Shown here: piece by piece, positions 45,901 through 57,900 of the stretch
How the letters are laid out: every line of letters begins with the position of its first letter
How positions within the stretch are numbered: the stretch's first letter is position 1
Assembly: GCF_019059575.1 (NCBI RefSeq)
Contig: NW_024881713.1
Coordinates: forward strand, 186,001 to 250,000
Length of the DNA: 64,000 nucleotides
Direction: 5' to 3'
Origin: Amphibalanus amphitrite
Lineage: Eukaryota; Arthropoda; Thecostraca; Balanomorpha; Balanidae
The notes under the pieces: model-generated
Databases searched by the model: none
What the model was told of the DNA's origin: nothing
What the model saw: the letters and a program-made list of their open reading frames with translations, nothing else
Position numbers and translations under genes: made by a program

Positions 45901-48900
45901 TATTTCCAAAGGCGTTCACATATGAGAAATATTAGCAAAGCTTTAACCCGCGCCTCACTGGGGTCTGCATATAACGCGCCCTACGGGGGGGGGGGGGCCA
46001 TTCATAGCCCCCTTCCTAACTCCGAAACTACTGGGCCGATCGTCAAAATACAAACGGCGTCTGATAGCCCCGGAAAAACTGTCGAGTGAAACCTAATTTC
46101 ATTGACCTCGAGGTCACCGATGACGTCAAAGGTCAGGTCAAATTAAAAATTATCGACAATTGGCTTGTTCATGTTTTGGGCTCTGAACGCCGTCTTACAA
46201 GTCAGATCGGGCTCATTTTTAGTTTACACACTTGTGAACAGATGCTTTAGATACCCTAAGGGTACCAAACTTGTACTGTGATTTTCAGGTCAGCGTCAGG
46301 TCATCACAGGTCACGGAAATCTTATGTCATGCATCGGTCACCAGACACATGTTTTTTTGGTCCATTTAGGCCATAGATTTCGAATTCGATGTCGTTTATG
46401 TCATTCAAGGTCATTTTGACTTGAATATAGCTTAGGTCAGGCCACTTTCAGGTAAAAAAAAAATCAAATTTTAAGTTGAAAATTTTCAACAAAAAGTGCC
46501 TATCGGATGCAGTTTGAGCTCAGCAACACGATGGTGCTATTTATATTCGTGTAAGGTGTCAAATACGTACTGAAAAACTGACTTGAAAAATTTATAATCG
46601 TGAACTTTTTGCTATACCTAATGCAGTTAGCAGGGGCGTCGCCACGGATTTTTGAGTGGGGGGGGGGGTCGGGTTACCGGTCTTCGTCTTGATGGATAGG
46701 GGTGTTTTTAGCTACACTCCCGTTTTTTCCGTGTGTTGAGAAAAACATCGGTGCCCAGCGCCACGAAAGCAGCGGTATATCTTATTGTACATCACTTTTG
46801 CATCGTGCATAGAAATCAAGCACAGGTCACCTGAGGTCAGGTCACAATGTCATGTCAAGCTCAGTTTTAATGCTTCAAAAACTGCAATCTTTTCATTCCT
46901 ATAGATTATCTCCTAAAGTCTGAAATTTAGTGTAATGAATGGGACTATAAGTGCCAACAGTTCATGAATCTGGGATTTTACATCTGAGAAGTGAAGTCTG
47001 GTCAAATATGTGACCTCACCAATCATGATAAGATATGGGAAAGGCACGAATGCCCTCTGCTTTGAACGAATTTGCTAAAAACGCTAGACACTTTTGTAGC
47101 CATGGCACCTCTGCTCATTTTAGAGATAAGGTGCAACTAATGACCAGATGGTGACTCGAATGGTCAATTGGTCAGTCATTGGGTCATCAAGGGTCTCTAA
47201 CACATTTTCGACAACAACTTTCGGTGGAGACGCTGTAGAGCGATGACAGCACCTGGAGTGTGTTCAGCTCAGCAACACAGATCGATCCATATGCAGCAGG
47301 TTCTTTTCCGGTCAGGACATGACCTTTACCTGATGTCAAGTTTTCTAGTTAAATTTCCAAGTTCAAATTGTAAGCCATGCGACGTGTTTCGACGAAACAA
47401 ACACGATGGTGATAATATGAATATCATACACAACCACTGAATCATAGGTTGTTACAGAATAAATGTTTTGGCAAAATCCGTCCGCTGTTTGGCCAAACAG
47501 CTCTGCCAGAGCTGTTTGGCCTCTGGTACACAGTGGTACACAAGCCATAGACCCGAAGTCATATCTGAGGCGAAGTTGGCGAAAGAGCTTTAAAAAAGCT
47601 ATCGAATACGCTTTCTGTGTCGCTGTAGCACTTATTCGTGTTTTACGGGTCGCTAAGGTAAAACGTTTACCAACGCAACGCTAAGGTATGCTTTCGGCCC
47701 CTGATCGAGGTAGAGCTTCGCGGAAAAGCGAGGATGCTGCCCGTGATGAGAGAAACCGATGATGCCCAATTCCAAGGTCTTGGCCGGGTCATCTTAGGTC
47801 AACGCCCAAAGAAAAGAAGGAAAAATCTGGCCTGCTAGAACTTTGTGGGCCGTAGCTGTTATCGGGGTCCCGAGTACGATTTCCATGCATTTCCATGCAT
47901 TTGGGGTATATCGGGTCGGTTCAGGTCAGGTCGACCATCAGGCTTCCTGCCGGCCATCTAGAGTGGGTGAAAACTGACAACCACCAACGATAGCTTCGTA
48001 AATGTTACATAACCACCATTTATCAAAACTAGGTACTTCTTATGTTCAAACCGGCGCTAAGCTCGAAATCAGTTCCAAAAACTACACTTGTAAGTGGAAG
48101 AAAATAAAACTAAAAAAGTGAACCAAGGTCAGCTATATTCGAATCAGGGCCAATATTTTTTTAGAGTAGGTGTAAAATTGATTAACTCGAGGTCACTGGA
48201 AGTTTCGTTGCAATAGGCGAAACGACGTCATTTTGCGCGGAAAGCCCGAGAGGAGTCCACCATCTGACCCCATTCCCCCCATGCAGGCAGGTCCGCGTAG
48301 GTACAGGTCTCGCGGGTTTTACTTTAGCGGTAGGTTTTGCACCTAGAAAATTTAGTGTACTTCAGGCTATATCTTCGTCGTCTTAAGCTTTTAAGTGTTG
48401 AAGGTGCGATCGACTTGTTGGATCACAGGCCGGCCATGATCGTGTAAATTGGCTTCATCGTAGATCGATTAGTTTCTGAGATATAACCGGAAATGTAAAA
48501 GTGCAAAATGCCTACCGCTTAATCTCGCAAGAGCCGTACCTCGTAGTTACTGATAGGTCATCCGACGAATCGACTGCAACCATTATTTTAACAACCAGTA
48601 AAACGCCTTTTGGGCGAAGAACGAGCGAGCGAGATAGTGAGCCCTGCACGTGCGGAAGGGCGAGAGGGTGCTTCCAACGGGCTTGCGCAAAGCACCCTTC
48701 TAACCGGTCGCTAGCGGTGTGCCAACTTTGAACGCAATCGGCCCAGCCGTTCTTGAGATCTGGAAGCGGCATTCTGCACGTGCGCACGTGCAAACGGGGT
48801 CCAAAATGACTTTTGCACGGCACCCTACTAACTGGTCCCCAACCGTGTACCAAATTTGAGCGCAATCGGCCCAGCCGTTCTCGAGATCTGGAAACGCCCC

Positions 48901-51900
48901 CTGCACGTGCGCACGTGCAGTAGCACCCTAACCGCAACACATGGGAATGCATTGCCTGGTGGGTGCCTACCTGTATGCCAAGTTTCAGCGAAATCGCCCC
49001 AGTAATTACCGAGTTACTGAAATGGGAACAAATTTGGCACCTCTTATTGTTGTATTTTGCACGTGCACTGGGAGTGACCCACATGCATCGAGAGTATCCT
49101 ATTTTGGGTAGAGGGGATGCTGCTACCCTACAAAAATTATCGCAAGTCAATCGCCCGAGCGGCTGCTGAGATATGAGCCTCTCAAAATCACTACTTTTGC
49201 AAAACAGCTTGAACACCCTTGACTTTTCACGTGGCACGTGCCACGACGGTCACTGAGATGTATCAAAAGTAGTCAATTACGGGGTAGAAGGGATGGGGCT
49301 ACCCAACAAAAAAGACCGCAGGCCAATCGGTCCAGCGGTTGCTGAGATATAAGCCTCTCAAAAGCGTTACAGGCCGGGCCGGGCCGGGCCGGGCCGGGCC
49401 GGGCCGCTCATACTGAGATTTTTCCGTTATATTGAAAAGACTCACTTCGCTCGCTGCGCTCGCTCGCTCGTAATCAGACGAGCGGTTGGGTCAGTTTTGG
49501 CGCGCTCACTCCTATGAGGGATAAAAGGGATTAGAATAGTGGCTACTTTAAAATATTGTCATGCTGATGTTCCACGCCCGCAGCTTATTGACCCATAAGC
49601 AATAGGGACTTGGTAGCTCTTGAAGCCATTCTGAATCTGACGATATTTGTTGATGTTGCTGACGCCAACTTCACTGACATGATAGCTCAAAAAAGCATAC
49701 TCAGCATCGCCAAAAGTGGGGGGTCGACCCCCCCGGTTCTCACGAGTGGGGGGGGGGGGTCGCGACCCCTGCGACCCCCCGTCGGCGAGGCCCCTGGTAT
49801 AACTTGGCCATTTTTGAAGATATCTGGCTAAAATTTGCTAGAGTGAGTCATAGGCATGTGTTCTCTGACATATAATCCGTATTTTTTTTCGAAAAGTCAA
49901 AAACTTCTTGAAAAAAGGTAAAAATATAAATTTTGAATTTTAATATATATAGGTACTTTTCAAAATCTTCAAAATCTGGAAAATCCGAGAAAACAGTTTG
50001 ATAGCGCAGTCTATTTTAAGTCCTCCCATGCAAGAAATTGGATCTACCTGAAAAACTGGGCTCTTGGGAGCGATTGCTGCGGTTCAATGTTTTGCGTCGA
50101 AATCGGCCGAGCATGACGTCACTCTGACGTCATTTCCGGCCGACCTATGGTAGCTACGAACTTCATATTTTGACACAAGCTGTCCAATTGATGCAGCCGA
50201 AGGTATTGAAAGCTGGGCGTCGATACGTCAAGCGGCTTAGAAGTTAATGCAGAAAAACGGGAGGGGGGCTATGAATGCCCCCCCCCCGTGGGCGCGGGTT
50301 AACCCTCGCCGGACCTATTGGTTTTCTACATACGCGCCGGCCGAGGGGGGGGGCGGGTACGACCCCCCCCCCTCGCCGTTTCGCCCCTGGTGGAGATAGC
50401 GCGTCGCGGAAAAAACGAGCGTATGCGCCGTTACGAGACGCAGAGATTGGTACCCGATTTTAAGGTCCTAGGTCAACTGGTGACCTCTGAGGTCAGGTCA
50501 AGTGCCCCAAGGTACGGCTCAGTTTTTGGTGAATAACTTCGCAAAAAACGGCCGCAGAGCGCCGATTTTGGCAGCATCGTGTTCGTCTCGCTCAGGCGTG
50601 TCGAATGGTATACTTTTTGTCCGGGTCAGGTCAACTTAGGGTGTTGACCTCAGGTCAAGGTCAGGTCAGCACCCCAAGGTCACGAAGTTGGTCGAAATAG
50701 GTCATATCGCATATCATTCGATTCGGCAGGTCTTCCTGAGTTCATTGGTGGCTTTCCCGACTCGCTAGCTCAATTTGATCAAGAGTTATTGACGAAAAAC
50801 TAATATGACCTTGATGACGTCATAAATGACATCACGCAAGGTCAACATTGCAAAAGTGACGCATCTAACCTTGCAAGGAGTGCATCAAATCACGATTCTG
50901 TGTGCTTGAGATAGTTGCAGATAGTTCCCGGCGCCAGAATAGCAGTTTTCATTTTTCCCCATTGACTTATAATGGTGAGGTCACGAAAATGACCTGACCT
51001 CATATGACCTTTAGGAAAAATCCGAGATATACAAGTTGTGAGACTCATAATGGATACTAGATCCTGCAAGTTTCATTTCCCTGTGACATCTCCTCTGGCA
51101 GTGAGGGCGTTGCGAAGTTGCGACATCTGAAGACCGTGCAGAGGTTCACTTATGACGTCATAGGTCAGTGACCTGACCTGACCCAAAAATGCGGTTGGTG
51201 TCAAAAGATCCGGCTTGAATCAAAGGTCAGGTATGCCAAGTTTCAGCTCTCTATCGCCAGCGTGCTCGGAGCTATCGCGAAAAAACCCTATGGGGGGGGG
51301 GGCGGCACCCGCCCCCCCTCGGCCGGCGAGGGTTTTAAACCTATGCATTTTGGCCACTTTGCCCCATACACTGGGGCAAAGTGGCCACCGGTGACTTTAA
51401 AGTCCCAATATGAGAAATAGAATAGTTGCCTCATGTACGACTAGGGTATTTGGCGGTGACAAGGTATAAACAAGGATTGATGTTTAATTTCTCATCTTCC
51501 CACCTGTAGGTACACAAGGAAAGAGCATTCATAGAATAACATTTAATTACATTATTTGGTGACTCATGTAACCGACAAGTGGCCGAGATGAATGCATGAC
51601 GACACATTGCAATATAAATAGCGTTTGTTTTGCAAATGGAAACAACTTATGACCTTTTCGGAGCTGGCTACTTTGCCCCGTCTTCTTTGCCCGGTCCACT
51701 TTGCCCCGAGCATACCGTCAGAGACAAAAAATATTCCAGCTTAGCTATTAGTGGGACAAAGGCATTAAAATTGGTAAAAAAGAAATATGATAACCACATA
51801 ATGCACGAACAAGAGCGCTTAAGTAAAATTCCAAACGGGTATGAATAAAACAACATTTAAAAATCGTAAAAATAGTTAGTAACCTGGCAAGAAATGTTTT

Positions 51901-54900
51901 TCCGTGTACCACAGAAAAATGACGACGGGCCGGAAACTCTGGTCTGGCTCATTCGGACGACCGCAAAGAGGAGAATAATTGACAACCATATATTGGACCT
52001 GACGCCAGCTGTGGCGGGCTAAAACGATGGGTGGCCGCTTTGCCCCGGGTGGCCGCTTTGCCCCACTCTCCCCTACTGACCTGGGTCTTTCGCACTGACC
52101 TGGGTCTTGAGCGTGTCCTGGTTGACCAGGTCATCGTTGAGGAAGTTGGTGAGCCGGTCGCAGGCGCGGAACTGGCGGTCGTAGCTCACCCCATCGGGAG
52201 AGTAGTACATACGCAGCAGTGACGACAGTCGGAATCCGGTCTGCTTGGACCAGCGGTAGATCTGCGAGCCGAGCAGGTACCCTGCGGGCGCCACGGCACG
52301 GTCACACCGACACACCCGGATCCGAACCGCGCCATATGCACTCGCGCTTTTCAACGAGTATGCCTGAGTAAGTAACAAAGCATATCTGATTCAATAAAAT
52401 ATACCTGATCAAGTAGCCTAACTAATCAATTTTTAGGTCGAATCAGCCGGGAGCAGCGTGACTGCAGATACGCAGCTTTCGTTTTCGACAGCGGTCCCAT
52501 CGGCCGTGAACCGTCTCCGAGCCCAGCCCATGTCCGTGCCATCGGCCGAGTGTCGTCTCCGAGGAGCCCAGCTGCGCCTACCGTCGATGCCTCCGTAGAT
52601 CTCTGCGTTGGTCAGCGCCGAGATGGCGTCGCTGTCGGGCATGTTGTACTCGTGGGGGCAGTAGGTGCAGTTCCAGTAGCCGGTCGGACCGATCACCTGC
52701 GGCGCGTTGTTGTTCTGACCGCCGCCCTCGTAATGCAGCGCCGTCTGAGCAATGTCGCCTGGCGGGGCCGCGGCAGGGGTCAGGGGGTTGGAGAGCCACG
52801 GCGCGGGGTCAATGGGGAGAAGCGGCGGCTGGCTGAGAGAATTTAAGGTGAAAGCAGACATTGAACAATTTTTTACTGTGTGATATAAAATGCTTATTGG
52901 TTAGTGAGCTACATTTTGAAATAAATTTACGAAGCACACACATTAACAGCTCCCTATGGAACAGCAGAAACGCAACCTGATAATGACTTCTGATATAGGT
53001 ACATTTAGTGCTATATTAAAAAAGTAGCCACTTATACATAGTGGTTCAAGGTCTCCACGTAACACAATGTCCATCGCTCCTTTATGTCAAACCAATGCAA
53101 TATGTCATAGCAGTCAGGTCATCAGCAACTGTCGGACAGATACCTTCATAATATCTGTTTTGAACTACTGGGAACCACATATTTCGCTGCCACCTAGCAC
53201 CTGCGATATCACATGGCCCCATATGGGAGCCCTTGAGTCACGGGGACCACCCCACACCTGCATCCACGGGGAACCGCCTGTACCCACGGGGAGCCACCTT
53301 TACCCACGGGGACCGTCTGGACCCACGGGGAGCCGCCTGTACCCACGGGGAGCCGCCTGTACCCACGGGGAACCGTCTGTACCCACGCGGACCGCTTCGC
53401 ACAAGCAGCTGGGGCCACCTGGGCCCACTGGGACCGCCGGAGACCAGTTGGGACCACATGTACCCACGAGGGATCACGTGCACCCGCACGGACCGCCGCA
53501 GACTGCCGCGCCGGCTCCCTCACCGGCTATCGTGGTCGCCCAGATGTTGTTGATTTGCAGCCGGCGCTGTTGGTCGCTGAGCGACTGCATGGTGAGCGTG
53601 TCTGCACCCACGGTATCCTCCACGCTGACGTCCTGCTCGGAGAGACCGGCCGCCAGACCTGCAGGGAAAGGAAGGGGGTTTGTGACGTGCTGGGCGGACA
53701 GACCTGCAGGACAGGGAGGGGGTTTGTGACGTGCTGGACGGACAGACCTGCAGGACAGGGAGGGGGTTTGTGACGTGCTGGACGGACAGACCTGCAGAAA
53801 AGGGAGGGATTCGTGACGTGCTGGACGGACAGATCTGTAGGACAGGGAGGTGACGCTCTGGACAGACAGGCCTGTAGGGCTGGGAGTGAGGAGACGTACT
53901 GGACGGACAGGCCCACGGGAGAGTTAGGATTAGGTGACTTCTCGGACTCAGCCTCCAAACCTCCGGTGGGGAGCGGGAGGTTCCCGCCTCACGGAGGCCT
54001 GATCAGACGGACCTCCGGGCGGCGCGGTGGTGGAAAGAAAGTGACGTTGTTGGGCAGTTGACATATTATAATGCGACTATGATACACATCACACTGACCT
54101 ACATCTACCTAGAGGAGCCGGTCTGCGACTGACCTGCTATGAGTGAGCCGGCCGCCACTGTGCCGTACGGCGAGTAGATGACGCCCAGCTCCAGCGGGCA
54201 GCTGCTGGCATCCTCTTCCACCACGTTACCGCTGCTGGGGACAGGCCGACGTCAAACCACGCTCCCTATGTGGGACAGGCCGACGTCAAACCACGCTCCC
54301 TATGTGGGACAGGCCGACGTCAAACCACGCTCCCTATTTGGGACAGGTCGACGTCAAACCACGCTCCGACGTCAAACCACGCTCGGACATCAAACCACGC
54401 TACCACCGGGACAGGTCGACGTCAGACCACGCTCCCTTTTTGGGACAGGTCGACGTCAAACCACGCTCCCTTTTTGGGACAGGCCGACGTCAGACCACGC
54501 TCCCTTTTTGGGACAGGTCGACGTCAAACCACGCTCCCTATTTGGGACAGGCCGACGTCAGACCACGCTCCCTTTTTGGGACAGGCCGACGTCAAACCAC
54601 GCTCCCTATTTGGGACAGGCCGACGTCAGACCACGCTCCCTTTTTGGGACAGGCCGACGTCAAACCACGCTCCCTATTTGGGACATGCTGAAGTCAGAGC
54701 ACCGGCCGTCAAACCTCTGATAATGGACCACGAATCATCAAATTTCGCTCTTTTTTCTTCAACTTTCGCTCTAGCGGCAGAGCAGACAACACGGCCGCCG
54801 CAGAAATATTGTGCAAACATGGAGATGCGTGAAGTTGCGCCAGTGGGTACCTATATGTCCTGGAACTCTCCAATGGTTACGAAAAGTGTTTTTAACTGTT

Positions 54901-57900
54901 GAACATTAACCTTCGGTTACACTTAGTGATAATGAAAAGTGCATAGGTAGGTACCATTTGCAATTTTCCCGTTACGTGTAGGACATTATACCGCTCTGGT
55001 ATGTGGGTAATGATCTACTCAAAGTGCAATTCTAGTAGGTAGCAAGCTATTGTAATTATGTTGGTCGGAGCAGTGCAAACCAACCGATTTGCAATGAAAT
55101 GTCGCTCTGACACGACACTGCTGAGTTGTTTTGCATGATGCATAAACTCAAGAACTTGGCTTACTCACCCGCTGCAGAATATCCAGCATTGCATGAAAGA
55201 AACGTTCAATGAAATGTCAGCCAATTTTGCAAATAAAGCAGCGATTCCGTCAAATCGCAACATGACACAATAAAAGGAAAACTAATGCTTAATTTTAATG
55301 TGTTCTCTATCTGCCGAGTTTTTATTCTGAAACAACTAATCGTTAACTAGTATCAACGCATTGACAAACTCATTGGTAGGTATAGTACAATATCATTTTA
55401 CCTATCTTTGAGCTTTCATGACGCGCCACCTATGACATGTTCATGCTCACTTTTGCCCGATCGACCCCGTCTTACCTAAAAATGTATGTACACAAATCCT
55501 CCGGCGGTCTTATGAGACCGCTATCGTGGAGGTGCCGCTAACGTACACAGAACCTTCGGCAGGACCTGCTGGCTGCTAACGTACATAAATCCTCCGGCAG
55601 GAGCGCTTGCTTACACAAATCCTCAGGCGGGAGTTGCTAGCTTACACAAACCCTCCAGCAGGAGCCGCTCACTTACACAAACCCTCCAGCAGGAGCGGCT
55701 AACTTACACAGATCCTCCGGCAGGAGCCGCTCACTTACACAAATCCTCCTGCGGTTTTGGCCGAGGAGCCGCTGGAGGAGCTGCGCGAGTTGTAGCGACG
55801 GGCGGCGCGCCGGCGTCGGCGTCGGCGCCGGAACGACCTGGCGCAGTAGTCGTTCTCATCCTCGCGCTCCGTCTCGTTCACAGAGTGGGACAGCATCCAG
55901 TGCATGGTGCACTGTCGGGAGTAGGAGCGGGGGGCGAGGCATATCAATATTTCTTATTGTCATGTACATAGGCGCATATTTGGTGCATAGTTGCATGCAG
56001 TTAAACAAAAAATCGTACACATGATATTTTCCGTGATGAAAAATCACCCAACCGTTCAGTCATCCGTGAGTGATATCCATGTTCTCAATTAATAAATAAT
56101 CTCTACCTTTTTCAAAGACTGTTTTCAGTCACTGAGGGTAAGCGTATTGGGCACACACTGAAAACCAAAATGAATCTCCTGATGCCCTGATCATTGAAGT
56201 CTATACCCCAATTATTCCCTTTTGATCTCTTCATTATACCTATGGGGTATATTCATGGAATCGCAGTTGGCTTCATATTCCCATGATATTCCCTCGACCT
56301 CCATGAATTATTGATTCTCTTAATAAGCTCTTGATATCACCCTGTGAGAACCATATTATGCCATTGATACCCCAAATGATTCTGCATGATTCCGTGCGTA
56401 TAAGATGCTGTTGATACCCCAGTCGCTGATAGTTATGCCTTTATGATTCTCTATCTATTCTTGCAATATACCCTTTCATTGCCCAGAGGGTATCTTGCCG
56501 GAATCACAGGGAGGCTCATATTCCCTTGAGATGCTTTCATATTCTTCTGTTATGCTTCCTTTGCCTGATTCTTTCAAAATACTCTTGATATCACCCGAGT
56601 AGAACCATAGTATTCCTCAATGATTCTTCGCTGGAGGCATCAGGAACGCGCCAAAGGTCCGCCATTTTTCTCCGCCATTTCCGGTGATCAGTGAAGAGCG
56701 GTGTTGGGTGCTGTGTGGTTGCGAGTGGTGCCATTTTTAGGCTGGAATTGAGCCTTATTGAGGGTGAGTACCATCCTAAGCAGGAACTCATATGACGAAT
56801 GACGATGAAATGCTTGGATTGACTTAGGCCCTTCATTTTTCATATGTAGTGTTCTTCTAAGGTTGCGTGTACTTGTGCTTCTGATGTCTAAATGAGATCA
56901 TTACTATACAGCATTATATTTGTTTAAATAGGTAGGTACCCAACAGTTGAACATCGTTGCTCTGATACATGTTAACTTCTTACATATCGAGTATAAGCAA
57001 ACCTGTTCAACCAATCTTATACAAAATGCATTGGGGGGGGGGGGGGATTGCCTCATACTCTTGAGTATTGTGTGAGCATCCCTGGAGCCGTTAGTGTGAA
57101 TAAAAAATATTCTCAAATGAGTAAGTGATATGTCCGTCGTCCTCCTTGCCTGATCCACAGAGGACGCGGCGCTGGTACTGCTGCGCCTTCTGGGTGAGGA
57201 GGGAACGGTCGTCATGGAGGCGCCAGCGGCGACGATGACACGTCCCCTGATACACGAGCGGGAGACGAGTTCGACATCGTGGTCGAAGAAACAGTGGTGG
57301 CCAGCGCCCAGTGCCTTGAAGAGGCACTCCTTCTCTTCGGGGTCGCCTACTACGTCTTCAACCAGAAAGTGTCCCGTGCATCGCGCTCCACGATGTGGTT
57401 CATCGTCCACGACATCATGGGGCTGCCGGCAGAGTCAACAGCGACGGCGGACGCGCTGAAAAATCTGTCGGTGCTGACAGCATAGTGTGCCCGCGCAGTG
57501 AGGTAAGCCCAGGGGCGGAGTGGAGACGGAGTGATGGACGGAGATGATGGAGACGGACGTGATGGCCCGCCCCACAGGGAAAGGGGTCACAAGCGGCATG
57601 GGCGGGCCTGTTGACATCCTGTGGCAGCCCCTGGGCTACGTTGTCGGACTTTCTTGAGGTCAGGGAGGGAGAACTCGTAGGAGCCACACGCTCAACTTTC
57701 GTTGTGTAGCGAAGGTGGGAAAAACCACGCCATTTGAAGGGGCACCGGTTGTTTTGCGACTCCTTCGTAAGAGTCGCAAAACAACGGTCATCGTAGAAGA
57801 GCCAGCGGCGCTTCTCGTGTGTCATGTGTTTTTTTACAGCCTGGATCTCAACATGTGATATGGCATTTGTTATTTGTTTGTTATTGTATGAGGCGTGTGC

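Larger units (their letters stand above)
45947..50298. mobile_element. TTAA-type element, family 2, copy I, interrupted
   Basis: It is flanked by TTAA (45943-45946 and 50299-50302), with ends CCCGCGCCTCACTGGGG and CCCGTGGGCGCGGG and a GGCTAT-type subterminal palindrome at both ends. Its outer parts (to about 46630 and from about 49796) match copy B in reverse. The middle is a separate insertion. Confidence 0.72.
45774..52076. mobile_element. Large element filling intron 8, ends GAGTGGGGCAAAGCGGCCACC
   Basis: AGAGTGGGGCAAAGCGGCCA at the left (about 45777) is mirrored by GGCCGCTTTGCCCCACTCTC at the right (about 52052-52075). The pair suggests one insertion of about 6.3 kb that later received the TTAA elements at 45947 and 50303. 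No transposase was recognised and the target duplication is unclear. Confidence 0.5.

Noticed and set aside
48512-49237. 241-residue minus-strand open frame
   Set aside because: It spans the CACGTG repeat block and also appears in fragments at 35105-35578; no domain is recognisable.
54235-54690. Regular repeats resembling a CRISPR array
   Set aside because: Units are contiguous with no unique spacers and lie in a eukaryotic intron.
54178-54902. 180- and 210-residue open frames
   Set aside because: They arise from the 34-bp minisatellite cycling through three frames inside an intron.
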